A DNA stretch of 64,000 bases from assembly GCA_026260175.1 (NCBI GenBank), contig JAKCWW010000064.1, positions 81,479-145,478 on the forward strand. The letters are read 5' to 3'. A program made the position numbers and the translations under genes. The notes beneath the pieces were generated by a model. It was not told the origin of the DNA. It saw only the letters and a program-made list of their open reading frames with translations, and searched no databases. This DNA is from Reticulitermes lucifugus. Taxonomy: Eukaryota > Arthropoda > Insecta > Blattodea > Rhinotermitidae. This document shows positions 11,497 to 22,658 of the stretch, in pieces. Positions within the stretch are counted from its first letter, which is position 1; every line of letters starts with the position of its first letter.

Positions 11497-12880
11497 TAAC
11501 CACTGGCCTTGGCGACATCGTTCATTATTCGGAACACAAATGTGTTCGTTGTATTAACTCGAAGTCATGTGGTATGTACTGTGCACGGTTTCAGTCTAAG
11601 TGGTGGCACTTAAATACACTACTTCATTAATCTGGGACTTCAACTATAACGCACTTCATGTACATAACTGGCGGTACCGAGTTACAAAAACGGAACCTTC
11701 TGTATCCTAACCAACCCTATCACTCACGGGTTGACTCTACATCTGCGCATAATGACACGACAATGTAGCTTGCCAATCAAATGCTCGCAGAAGAGAAGCG
11801 GTAGGTTCATTTGTGAGGTTAAACACAGACTAACAGTTCAGAGAATGGGCCTGATACTTGCGACAATTAGTGAACTGGTCAACGAAGATCAACCGTTTAC
11901 TTGAAAACCGTTGGGTGCAGCAATTCGCCATCTCTAATCTCTCACATGTAAGACAAATAACTTGACTCTTCAACTTCGCTTTATAAAACAAACAATATTC
12001 AGCTGAAATGCTAACCTAGAGACAATTATACGAGATTGATGAGGGAAGACAGAAATGGCGAAGCTAATACGCTCTGTTGCCAACACGCCAGAAAACACAC
12101 CGGGTCTCAATTAAAAAGACCAGTCGACTAAATGTTGTGAAACCCGTCTTAGACGGAACCCGGGCATAACGGAAACCCGACTTTAGCTGAAAAATCTAGT
12201 CCCGAGGATCCAAACTTCAAATACCCGTATTAAACGGGACCTTTCTGAAACGGAAATTTCGGCCCTTGCGGTTCCGTTACAGGCAGCTATCACTGCAAAG
12301 GGACATAACCGCTCGTTATCCTGAGAACCCATAAACACAGGCTGTGAACATCACGCACAGCTTTTCATTAACGATAAAGTGGGAGGTACATGGTTCACAG
12401 GTAGAACTGCTAAATTAATGAGCAGTTCGAGGAAGAACGCAAATCCATGTTCACAATTCCCTGTCGCATAACGTCTACTGTACCAACGACGTTTCCACGC
12501 CTTGAAACTGCCCACTGTACCGTCTGCTCGCGATCTGATCCGTTGAGAAGACACGCATGTGAAGGGAACCTAACACAAAACGCTGCATATGACGTGCTTC
12601 CTTTACAACACGGCTTTCGTGAACACAACCTACCGAGCATCACTTTCCTTTGCATGAAGTAAACACATACTTCAACTACCGAAAACAGCTGCCACCTCCC
12701 TTACAAAACAGGAGTAATAACATGATCACAGTCAAGGTTAACGGTAACTGCCATCGATCATGCGGGGAACACAACTTACGACTGCGAGTGTTTGGAAGGG
12801 GGCCAGTTACCTCAATCGAAACATGCGACCGAGAGGGGGGGAGGAGGCGCATCTTAATAACAGTGTTTTATCCGTTGAAG
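11497..12880. other. Unassigned stretch
   Basis: No gene recognised. At 12140-12290 the motif ACCCG or ACGGRACC recurs (AAACCCGTCTTAGACGGAACCC, AACGGAAACCCGAC, AAACGGGACC, GAAACGGAAATTTCGG). This is a short degenerate palindromic cluster of unknown nature. Overlapping ORFs of 67-81 codons lie at 12351-12662 on both strands with no known motif. Confidence 0.35.
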
Positions 12881-13164
12881 TAAAGGTAAATTTCAACCTA
12901 GAACAGGCCATGAAGGCCCAGAGGGAGAGTAAAGTTTAGTTCTAACCTTTCTTTAACCTCGGCGCTAGATAGGGGCAGGTGATCAACGCCACGCCCCGGC
13001 CGCTTTACCCCCGGGAAAGAGACCCCGTACCCACTGTACAGGAGGCTGGGTGGGCCCCAAGGCCGGTCTGGACGGGTGCGGAAAATCTCGTCCCCACTGG
13101 GATTCGATCACCGGACCGTCCAGCCCGTAGAGAGGCGCTATACCGACTACGATATCTCGGCCCA
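12881..13164 (-). mobile_element. tRNA-derived SINE, family 1, best-preserved copy
   Basis: This is a near-complete copy. Its minus-strand head is GGGCCGAGATATCGTAGTCGG (box A-like), followed by GGCTGGACGGTCC and a box-B-like GATCGAATCCC. The body contains CCGTCCAGACCGGCC and GTACAGTGGGTACGG. The distal end is TCTAGGTTGAAATTTACC. Block order and sequence match 6011-6278 closely. ORFs across it (12979-13200 plus, 12983-13165 minus) are by-products of the repeat. Confidence 0.85.
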
Positions 13165-15180
13165 TTTTTATATCCGTACAGAGCTACACAACATATCTAA
13201 AGCAGTGCTACCAACCTAGAAACTTTGCCCATGGTAACACTAATGTAATTACCGCAGGTGTTGGTTTCATAGCTGTCACCAACATTCCATATCTGCCTGA
13301 AGTTCCGAACAGAAATCTAGGAATGTCATCCAAACGGTTTACAGACTTTACACAAGTGAGAATAAAAAAAAAAGTTGTGCGAGCAAAGCAAAGGAACAGC
13401 TGCATAAGAAAGGGAGCGGGGAGGAGTAGAAATCACGTTCTTTCGGCATATCTTAAGGTCCTGAACAAGAAATAAAACGAAAGGTTGCGTCTTCTTTTTA
13501 TTCTGGACCAAACAACCCACACTAGTTAATGTAAACACATTCAATTACACACATTTGTAGGAACTGAAGAATGTGAAGCAGGTGTTGGTGTCTTATGGAA
13601 GTATTAGCACTAAAAAGAGTGGATTTTGGGTCTCCTGCAAGGAATCTGGAGTTTTCGCATTAAAACCGGAGTCTCTGTTCGGCCAGTTCTCAATGTCCAG
13701 ATTACGGCACGAGGCGGCTACCACACCAGGAATGGATTCGACCCAGTTCGCCGCATCCTCTTGAGGCCTATTTTATTTCCCGGACCTCTCTAGCTGACAA
13801 TTCAATATAAAATATGGATCCAGAGCCATATGGAATGCCTACTGCCTATTCAAAAATACACGGAGCGCACAAACAGGTGGGTGAATACCATGTAGTCTGG
13901 CCACTATTAACATGGATTACTCGTTTTTTTTAATGCTGCTGTGGTCACCGTCCGTGCGGCTGTTTTCTTCATATCTTCGAAATGTCGTGAGTTGGAAAAA
14001 TATTCCGGCCGAAAAGAAAAGTCGGATGCACACTGTTCAAAATATCAAATGAAAAGATCGTTCGGATAGGACTACATGGCTCCACTCTGTAAAGGGGAAA
14101 CCATTAGCAACTGAATACATCACCACACGATTAGACGTTTCAGCTTCCCTACAAACTTCAAGGTAACTGCCTTTCAGGTAAGATCAACCCCATGCCACCA
14201 TCGCAGAATTTAGCCCAAGATGAGTACCTTGAAGTCTAAAGATTACGCTGGGCGTCGTTTTATCCATGCGCATGGATTTATGCGCATCTCGTACAGTAAC
14301 AATTTGTTACGCGATGCAGTGTTTACGTTGTCAGTAATTACAGCCGTCTCCACCCTCCGCTCACACACCTCTAACAAACCTCAAGAGTGACAGAACTATT
14401 GGTTCTTACAAGTACGGCACAATTATTTTGATGCTGTTGCTTGTCTAAGGTGTGACGTCACAGGAAGCCGTTCTACTCCCGTCTATATGTGAATGGCTGT
14501 CAAGATACTGGCATACTTAGCACTTCTTATTTTCAATATTACTGCCAGCGTCTGGGAGCGAACTCGAAACCCTAAGAACGTATACCGTAAAGGAACACGA
14601 CAGTCATTCACTTGAAGACAACAGCGTAATAAGCCTTCAAAACGTATTTATATGAAATGTAGCACATCAGACTACGAACAGCATAAATGCAGTGTAATAA
14701 ATCAAAGTGTCAGGAAATTTAGAGACATGCCTGTCTTTAAAGTGTCAGTTATAAAACATGGATTAGTTTCCATTTTAAGTCACAGAAGGTTACGGGTTAT
14801 TATTTATTAGGACCTGGCTCTCATTTCCGGCCTCTGCACGTACAGCCTATTACTGAATGCTGACCCAGTGACGAGTTGACACGAGCAGGCCTACATAACA
14901 TGACGCACATCGACAAGGCACATGTTCACCACGGTTTTGCAACAAAGATTGCAGTCGAACGATTTCACAACAGGCGCCAGCCGCGTTTCTGCACCATCTC
15001 TACAGGCTCAGAAGCTAAATAAAATACATTAACAACGAAATATTTAACAATACTGTCTGAAGTATTTAAGAACGATCCAAAAAACTAAAACTGCATTCAT
15101 GAAGAAATCAAGAACGGATTAATAATGGGGACGTTTCCTACCGTACATTTAAAAACCTTTCGTCTTCCCACCTGACAACT
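13165..15180. other. Unassigned stretch
   Basis: No gene or known repeat recognised. ATGCGCAT is repeated directly at 14266-14273 and 14280-14287, and a CRE-type TGACGTCA lies near 14454. ORFs do not exceed 73 codons and lack motifs. Confidence 0.4.
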
Positions 15181-15294
15181 GGGCCCGAGACAGCGTAGTG
15201 GGTATAGCGATTCGCTATGGGCAGGACGGTTCAGGAATCGAATCCCAGTACGGGGCGAGATTTTCCGCCCCCGTCCAGACCGGCCCTGTGGCAC
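15181..15294 (+). mobile_element. tRNA-derived SINE, family 1, truncated copy
   Basis: This is a plus-strand head-only copy. It has GGGCCCGAGACAGCGTAGTGG (box A-like), the repeated ATTCGCTATGGGC, then GGAATCGAATCCCAG (box B-like) and CCGTCCAGACCGGCC. It stops abruptly where the other copies continue with the GGTACC-containing body. It is the only clear plus-strand copy apart from the weak one at 32249. Confidence 0.8.
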
Positions 15295-15339
15295 CCGTTT
15301 ATAACGACACAAAATATCCAGTCCCTTTCATGACGTTAT

Positions 15340-15795
15340 AACCGAGTCCTACTTTATATAAAACAACAACTTTGCCCAATGTTTTGTATGGACGTAAAAT
15401 TTGGTCTCTCGTGGCGCTGGAGAACAATGGGCCCCAAAGGTGAAGTAACAGAGGGCACCAGGAAACGGAGTAAGGAGGAGCTCTTAATCTGTACTCCTCG
15501 CCAAATATAATTATGGTCACACCAATGAGGATGACACGGCCAGGAGGCAAGGGGGAAAGAGACACGAGGCATACAGGTTCTGGTGGGAAGACACCACTTG
15601 TAAGACTGAGCCGTAGAAGAGACGACACTACAATGGTTCTTAAAGAAATAAGATGGGGAGGGTGTGGACTTTATTCGTCTGGTTCAGGACAAGGTCCAGT
15701 TGCGGGATCTTGTGGACACGGTAATTGGCCTTCGGGCTCCATAAAACGCAGAGTATGTGGGTGAGCAACTACTGGCTTTTGAGGGCCTTTGCTCG
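15340..15795 (-). repeat. Longest copy of the abundant pseudo-coding repeat
   Basis: On the minus strand, successive frames read LRFMEPEG (equivalent to FYGTRR), then LLRLSLTSGVFPPEP, FGEEYRLRAPPYS and LLLHLWGPLFSSATRDQI, then YKTLGKVVVLY. I remember a very abundant insect repeat with this order: EKLTVTQLVKKFPAFYGTRR, then LRLGLPSG-FPSGFPTK, then GEEYRSSSSSLCNFL, GPNILLSTLFSN and HPYKTTGKIIVLY. This copy links the 5' portion, also found at 2163-2320, 33226-33324 and 45782-45893, to the 3' portion found only here. All four copies lie on the minus strand. The reading frame has several breaks, so no protein is expected. Its transposition mechanism is unknown to me. Confidence 0.75.
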
Positions 15796-16597
15796 ACACA
15801 GTAATTTAATTAATTAGTGTCTGCAATATGCAGCAAGCAATCCGGTTTCCCGGCACAACTAGGTCGAGCAGCACTTGCAGCTGACCCTCCATTTCTACCA
15901 TACTGCGGCCACGTAGAGACGTCCTCTGGAGGGTTGGGATGGCGCAGCACGGCGCTTTCTCCTTTGTGCCAAACGGCTTACAACACTTGTAGCAAGCGAA
16001 AGTGGTCACATGCCTGTCGCCACTAACATTCCATCGAACACAAAGGCTAGGTGACAGACGTGAAATACAGCGAATTATGCTGAAGCTCCGACGCGGAAAA
16101 GGTCGATCAGCGGAACTCCGTCCGTGTCCTCACTACTGACTTGTATGTTCTGCACATAAGGGGCTGTGAGAAACGAAAATACACGGGCCACACGACACTA
16201 CAGAGTGGCATGAAAAGTATCTAATTTTTCCAACAGCTTTTCAGAGCGATTAAAATTATAGCTACTGCTATCAAAAGATATTACACAATTTATCACGCCA
16301 GCTTCTGGGCGAAATTAGACCATATCTAATGGGGAAATTCAAGAAGAATTCGAGAACATGCAACTGCTACTTATTTCTACACTGTGTCGCTCATGTCATA
16401 TCTTCATATTACCGCGATCTTGATTTATAAACGGTAGGGTCATGGCACATGCCAAGGTCCAATTACCTTATTTGACCAACTACTTCAAAGAAATGAAGGC
16501 AGACGACAGAAGACAATTACATAGGATTCATCTGTAACTGTACACGGTGGGATCAGTTTCCGAAAATAATTCATTTCTCCACAACAATTACCTCCTT
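15796..16597. other. Unassigned stretch
   Basis: A minus-strand ORF (15806-16009) has a Cys-containing start, MTTFACYKCCKPFG, but no full zinc-finger pattern follows. It sits immediately upstream of the pseudo-coding repeat on the same strand, so it may be part of a larger degraded element. No other feature was seen. Confidence 0.3.
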
Positions 16598-16804
16598 CTA
16601 ATCAATGCTGTCCCCTTCTAAGTAGCCTCCTTCCGACTTTATACGTCGGGCCCAGCAATCGCGCCACCGCTCGAATCGTTTCCGGAAGCGCATTATTTGA
16701 AACTCGGCAAGTGCGTCCCGAGATTTTACTTGAATCATGGTGATACCACTCAATCTCCCTACCTTTAACGCCATCTTGAGTTTGGAAAAAGAAAGAAGCC
16801 ACAC
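16598..16804 (-). pseudogene. Mariner transposase C-terminal tail, isolated fragment
   Basis: A 68-codon ORF contains KLKMALK, then DALAEFQIMRFRKRFERWRD and CWARRIKSEGGYLEGDSID, ending at a stop. This is the typical C-terminus of mariner-type transposases, where a Trp-rich RWRDRWARCIKS-like helix is followed by EGDYFEGD. All catalytic residues lie upstream and are absent, because sequence beyond 16805 no longer reads as transposase. It is a 5'-truncated relic unrelated in position to the fragment at 10902-11494. A shifted frame (16602-16802) carries the same DNA and is a shadow. Confidence 0.8.
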
Positions 16805-16805
16805 G

Positions 16806-17314
16806 GTGATAAATTTTGTGAGTAGAGAAAGCGTGAAACGATAGTCATTTATGTAGCGCTAGGTACACAAACTACACTAATTATGTAAAACACATATAAC
16901 AGATCTAGCCCACATTCGTAAATGTAGACCTATACAAACACCACTGTCAATGACGGCTATCATTCCTTTCTGGAGAAAGTTACGAGGATTGATTAGGTTA
17001 CAAAATTCATCACTGACAAATTATGTGAATTTAGGAGTAAACATGCTATAACGTAAGGACGCTGATATTCACTGCAAGTCACCGACGCCACATAATAAAT
17101 AACTGGATATGTAATGTACACGTTACCTATAGGAAGTGTTAGCCTCCCTCTTCAAGTGGCAAATGCACGCAGTAAAGCTCAGAGGATTGAACCAACAGTT
17201 CACTTGTTACCATCTGTCGACGCGCTTTCATGAACAGCTGGCCCAAACTCACGTAAGCTGAACTTGTCTTTACCAGAAAACCAGCTAGCCGGATCCACCA
17301 ACTAACCCAGAGGA
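16806..17314. other. Unassigned stretch
   Basis: No feature recognised. A 77-codon minus-strand ORF (17139-17372) runs into the 160 bp repeat and has no known motif. Confidence 0.4.
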
Positions 17315-17472
17315 GCACAAACCCCGGGCGCCAGGTTACCGTGGCGACTAAATTTTGCACTGTGGCACCCAATATTTGTGGGTCCTAAATGTGGAACTTG
17401 CTTCATGTCAGCCTTCTGGCGCCACGAGTTTTTGAGATGGTTCCTAGACTTTTGGAAAATCTGGGCACTCCT
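17315..17472 (+). repeat. Unnamed ~160 bp dispersed repeat, copy 1
   Basis: The blocks in order are GCACAAACCCCGGGCGCCAGG, GTGGCGACTAAATTTTGCAC, TGTGGCACCCAATATTTGTG, then GGTCCTAAATGTGGAACTTG, CTTCATGTCA, CTGGCGCCACGAGTTTTTGAG and TTTTGGAAAATCTGGGCACTCCT. The same order occurs at 48324-48473 (+) and on the minus strand at 34157-34292. The family has repeated GGCGCC or TGGCGCC motifs. I cannot name it. No terminal repeats or target duplications were evident. Confidence 0.75.
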
Positions 17473-19068
17473 GAACTAATCAACGCTCGAATCCCGCTAA
17501 CCGCCGCCATGCACTCCAACATCGATGTATGCAGAAATTCCTACCGACGCCCAACATTACATTACTAACGTGTATCACGAAACAGAAAGGTGGAAGCAGT
17601 TCCGAAGTGCAAAGAGTAATGACTAAACCCCACCAGTACAATGTTAACCTGCGTCACTTGTGGTCGCAAAGCTGTATAGCATAAGAACAGCCCATATGTC
17701 ATATATTTGCTATTCGCTGCAGTACTTTATGACGTAATGTCACTATTCCGACTGCCAGCTGTAACTGACCACAGCAAGCTCGCTACAGCACATCAACAAA
17801 GCATACCTATTTAAGGTCACATCGACATGAGTACGTCAGCTTCCCAATGAATTTAAGGCTGTGTGAGCAATCGACATAAATGCCTCAAACCAACAATTTC
17901 ATTACAAATGTAAGAGAATGAGATCACCTGAAAGCGGCACTCCGTTCACATGCCATATCTTGGAATCACCACCTCTCCTACAAGTACCCATCCTTAAAAT
18001 GGCGCATACAGCCTAGCCCACTGTTCATAATCGCTAGGCTGGTATACACGGAGTAAATGAATGAAGCATGCCGCAACTGGCAAAAACAAATGTTTCTCTT
18101 TCAGGCAGAGCGAATTCAATTGCCATGACGAGTTCAGAAACCGCAGCTTTACTGTATGCGAACACTCACCGCTCCACAGTATCTTCAGACTGTTCACTAA
18201 CCGCAGCATTTCCTGGCATTCCTGTCGTAAAATAAAGCCGTTGCACTGATTTCATCAGTATTCGCCTACAATTTTCAGTAACACATGGGAACTCTGTATC
18301 CTTATGCTGCAAATAAACATGGGGTATTTCAAATCGGTCAGTGTTTCTATAACGTAACAGATAGACTTTAATTTGCAACTTCGGATTATCCGCATGCCAG
18401 TAATTACACCAACGTCACTACTGCTTCACGGATTGGGTTGTGACGTCCTCGTATATTCTCACAAGATTACGTAAGGTCACATTAAATTTAAATTTAAAAG
18501 CCGACTACCTTACTTAGGCCACATAAAACTGGATGTGAATAACAAACCATCAGACGCCACCCAAACTTCGTGACTTCTAAGTTAAATGAGGGACACCGAT
18601 AAGCCCTACATATTGCATGTGACTTGTCCGAAAACTTCTGCAACGAACGGCTGATGCTTAAGCTTCAAATAAACAAATTATATACATACATCCTACATAC
18701 AAAAAAACACAAACACATATTAATCCGACTTTAAAACCAGGAACTTCTTCAAGAATAAAAAAGTAGGCTGTATATAATGTAACACATTAACACCGAAGGG
18801 CCTATGATTACAGATGTAAAACACAAAATATAGTGTAAACAGGCGGAGTTTCATGGAATTCCTCAGGTGCTTCACGTCTCATTTTTCGTCATACTCGTCA
18901 TGACTACCTATGTGTATTCCACGTACAACTGCAGTCACGACAAAATACAAGTCCGTATTAAATTCCTACATTCAAAGGCATTTTGGAAATAAGATCTTCG
19001 ATCTTCTTGGATATTGCACTCGTCACTGGTTGTTCGTTTCTCAGAGCTTTGAGACCGTGTAGTGGGCT
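17473..19068. other. Unassigned stretch
   Basis: No gene recognised. A short AT palindrome (TTAAATTTAAATTTAA) lies at about 18482-18497. ORFs up to 71 codons overlap on both strands at 17994-18378 without motifs. Confidence 0.4.
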
Positions 19069-19119
19069 CATCTTCAAGGGTCAGATGTTCGTCAGATGGA
19101 CATCTGATCCTTGAAGATG
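19069..19119. repeat. Imperfect 19-bp hairpin
   Basis: CATCTTCAAGGGTCAGATG (19069-19087) and CATCTGATCCTTGAAGATG (19101-19119) are inverted copies with one mismatch, separated by a 13-base loop. Part of the flank (GGATATTGC near 19008 and GCAATATCC near 19121) extends the inverted similarity, but on the left it is separated from the arm by about 50 unmatched bases. Confidence 0.8.
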
Positions 19120-22100
19120 CGCAATATCCCCCGGGAGCGAAGATTTCAACTGTACTGCTTCGAAGGCCTGAAAACTCGTTTTGGAAAAGTCACTCATGTA
19201 TCTGCGGATTTCATTACGAGTGAAAACCAAACACGTAAAATTTAGAATTATAAAACGGGAACCCAATTCTGTCCCCAAGTTTTATCCAAGAGTTCAGCAT
19301 TTTATTTTATATTTATTTTAATATTTATGTGGTGGGTATTTCACAGTAAGCAAATGGCGTGCAGGGTAACTAAATTATGTCCGTTCTTGTAATTTAGACA
19401 ACATACTGACAGATAAACCAAACGCTGTTCATGACCCCTACCGTGGAAAAGGGCTGACGTTACCCGCGATGTTTTAAAATTCTAAACAAAAAAGAAAATA
19501 CATTATTCTCAGGAAATCAAACACGATGCAGAAAAATGCGGAACTCTGTGTTCAGTTTTTTACTTTCGCACGTGCAGCATAAAACAGCCCCTTCCTATTC
19601 ACATAAACGCATCGTAGTATCTGCTACCAATCCAAACGCGGCCAAAATTCTGTGCATTGTTCTCGAACAATTTAGGTAACTCGAATCTTGAAGCGTGTTG
19701 TTTCGGCCACACTTATACAGTGGCATAGTTGTCGTCTTAATTTATAGCCCTACTCCTTATTTATCAAAACATGACAACAGACAAGCGCAGTACGTCGAAA
19801 TGACTGCTACACGCAACTGAAACTGTGTGAACATTCTTCATACGAGAACAGGTGCTCCGTGCAAATGGGCGTACCTGATTTGAAGGTAATTAAAAGAGAC
19901 AGGAACAAAGCAAATTCAAACATTAAAAAAACTTTCAAGTAAGAATAGATATGAATCAATCTGTGTCGTAGTACCTCTTACACGCCACTGGAATTAACAC
20001 TTCAGAGAAAAAAAGTGACAGGTGAAAGTAGGTTGATTGTGCCTCAATGCGATGAACGTCATGAAGCGTTCTCTCTCTCTCTCTCTCTCTCTCTCTTAGG
20101 CAGCGCGTAATCGTTCAGCTAGCCAATCAATTCTCCATCTTTATGACAACCTGAAGTTCATTAACGTATTCACAAGTCTGCCTTTGGCCTCTATCTTCAG
20201 CTCGGTAACCCAGTCAGTATCACCGCTACTTGACATTCGCGGTGGAACTACCCTGAAATCTGCGTCCACTCCTTACAACTGGTCTCGTCACTTCAGGGTT
20301 TCCAATTACAATCTTGTACGAAAGTCTCACTTTTACAATGCGTGCCACTTGCCCCACCCATTCTGCTCTCCCAATCCGTGGTACCTGCCCCGCCAATCCC
20401 GTCCTCCTATTTGGCCGTTAGGACAAGTCTCACGCTAACAGGCCTACAGGTGATGTCATAGTTTCGTGTGTTAATTATATTTTATTTTTGGGGGATTTAC
20501 ACAGGAGACGGGAAGAAACTGAATGCAAGTGTTTTTCATTTTTTATTGTCGTTACAAATGCCACAGTTTCGTAGGCTTATTAGCTATCTGACGTGCGCAT
20601 TCTGTTGGAGACCTCGGAGACGGGGTCTGTCTACTCGCCAATGGAAAACTTTTTGTGCTGCACTGGCCCTATTCTGAGGCAGTTAAATTCAGTCGTGGCC
20701 CACGGCCGATCAACCTACTCCTCAAGATAAATTGTGGTATCTTATTAACTTCCCAAGCGAAGTTTACCGACCAAACTTCTTCCGACCAACCTATACACCT
20801 CAACATTTCGGGCATCGGCTTAACCAAACTCAGTAAACTTCACGGACTGCTAGTGCCCTTTTCTCCACTGTACTACTTTTCACAGTCTCCAGCTTCTCAC
20901 ATTCTTTTCAGCAATTTCTCCTTCGAATACATTCATTCAGACCAAGTTTCCCACAAAAACATTCCTGCTTTCCCTTTCATGCATACCGTTGTATACAGTT
21001 TCGTAAGAAACAAAACCCTTCGTCGATGTACTAACTCCACGCCATAACGTAGGTTCCGTTCTGAACTCTGGAAAATCACGAACTGCTTGCACTCGAAAAA
21101 CGAGTACACATCTGAAATCCGCGTACTGTCTTCGGTGTATCTTGTAGATGTCTGCTATGTCCCTCAAGCCAATTAGGCATGCCGTCCATCTCCGGGCTAA
21201 GTAGGTGAAGTAAGTAGCTGATAAGAAAATGACAAGAAAACTGCTGCAACAACACAGCTTGGAGTCAGTCCTTACTTACAGACACTAATGTCAACAATGT
21301 ACATTGGGTAGGTCGCAGTGACAATCACCGGGAAGGGGGGGGGCTCTCTCTCAGACCATGATCAGGTCCCAATAACCTCATTTTCATATTAAAAGACCCG
21401 TCAAGTCTTCGAAAAGTTTTCTGTAAACACGACCCGAATGATACTCTCGCAAACGACATCGATTCACATAGCGGTACTGAACAGACAACGTCCGAGCGAT
21501 ATCACTATACCAAACAGGGCGACAGGCACTTTCTATTCGAAGAAGCCAGTCTGACGACTTAAAAGGAAAAGAGAAACGATAAAGCAGACAAAACACTACC
21601 AAATGTAGAGGAAATAGGTCCCAAGAGACACAGGATTTGCTACGAAGCCAAACGCTTTCCTGCTAAGGTGTGCCACATACCCGCTCCTGAAAGTTTGCCT
21701 TTAATAGCCCCAATGCACATGGGAACATTTTAACATATGGCTTGCGGAGCTCTCGTATACAACCGCAAATAAAAGAAACATGGGCAGAACAAAATAAATT
21801 ATGGATAAAGGCATCAAAGCGGAGGCTAAACTTTTTCCACGCAGTAGGTACAGTCAAACAATCCGCTCTCGTAACAGGTAACCTGGAAAAATGGACACAA
21901 CAGCGGTCGCATAAGAACACCGTACAACATGTAAAACATGTAAATACACACGGGAAGTACAGCCACTGAGACTGAGGAATTGAAAACAACACCTGGGCGT
22001 AAACAAAGATACGCTGACAGTACCCCGTCATATGACATAATCACACACAAGTATTTAGTTCTTGTTTGCCTCCTCCCTGCACCCACACTGATAACACCCG

Positions 22101-22353
22101 TCTTTGAAACAGCGCTCCTCGAAATGTAACAATGCGGAAAATGTACTCAGTCATGATAAAGACTGTCAAGTAATGAAGTACACAAACATACGTCGGACCA
22201 ACACAGCGTGCATTTCGTTAGATGACCGAAGTGTTCTTTTAGCACCACACACACACAGCAAGCAGAATGCTCCAAACTTCAGCTTCGGAGGACTGAGGTT
22301 TGGGAAGGAGGCTGGCAATCCGTGTTACCAAGAAATTACGCAAGACCACGAGA
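19120..22353. other. Unassigned stretch with TC microsatellite
   Basis: A (TC)n tract lies at 20070-20096 and a G run near 21340-21348. ORFs of 130 codons (20655-21047 plus) and 122 codons (21663-22031 minus) have no recognised motif. The plus-strand pair 20184-20438 and 20655-21047 is Ser/Phe/Pro-rich, as expected for chance reading of pyrimidine-rich DNA. Confidence 0.4.
20070..20096. repeat. (TC)n microsatellite
   Basis: About 27 bases of uninterrupted alternating CT. Confidence 0.95.
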
Positions 22354-22658
22354 AAGGTAAAACTTAAAAAGGCAAAGCTGTCCTTGTGCACGCTTTGAAG
22401 GTACCTCGGGAAGTTGAGGCACAGCTCCACTCATTCTTAACCTCGGTACTAGACGGGGGTAAATGGTCAGCTTTACACACAGGGAATAGATCCCCGACAT
22501 CCATTCAATACGAGGGTTGATGAGCCCCACAGCGGGTATGGATGTTTTGGAAAAGAGGGAATTAAAAATTCTCGTTCCCAGCCAGGAATCGAAACACGAT
22601 TCCTCAGTCGTCTAGCCCCGTAATTTGGTAACTATACGGACTACAAAACCTCTGACCT
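22354..22658 (-). mobile_element. tRNA-derived SINE, family 1, old diverged copy
   Basis: The minus-strand head reads through TTTTGTAGTCCGTATAG (box A-like), GGGGCTAGACGAC and a degraded box B with GATTCCTGG. On the plus strand the distal part keeps AAAGGTAAAACTT, TTCTTAACCTCGGTACTAGAC and GGTAAATGGTCAG. These correspond to AAAGGTAAATTTC, TTCTTTAACCTCGGCGCTAGA and GGCAGGTGATCA in the copy at 12881. Heavily mutated. Confidence 0.6.

Noticed and set aside
12140-12290. Recurrent ACCCG/CGGGT motifs considered as a small CRISPR-like or satellite array
   Set aside because: Units are neither of constant length nor regularly spaced, and spacers are not distinct.
12979-13200. ORFs on both strands with repeated GRP/RPVWTG motifs
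   Set aside because: They lie within SINE family 1 and recur in its other copies, so they are repeat by-products.
14454-14461. TGACGTCA CRE sites (also near 28284 and 51432)
   Set aside because: Single octamers scattered at about chance frequency with no other promoter element nearby.
19698-19720. GGCCGAAACA considered as another hammerhead-like motif
   Set aside because: No paired stem arm and no CTGA box at the right distance.
20184-21047. Two plus-strand ORFs 0.2 kb apart, considered as exons
   Set aside because: No matching splice sites or domain similarity. Composition is explained by pyrimidine-rich DNA.
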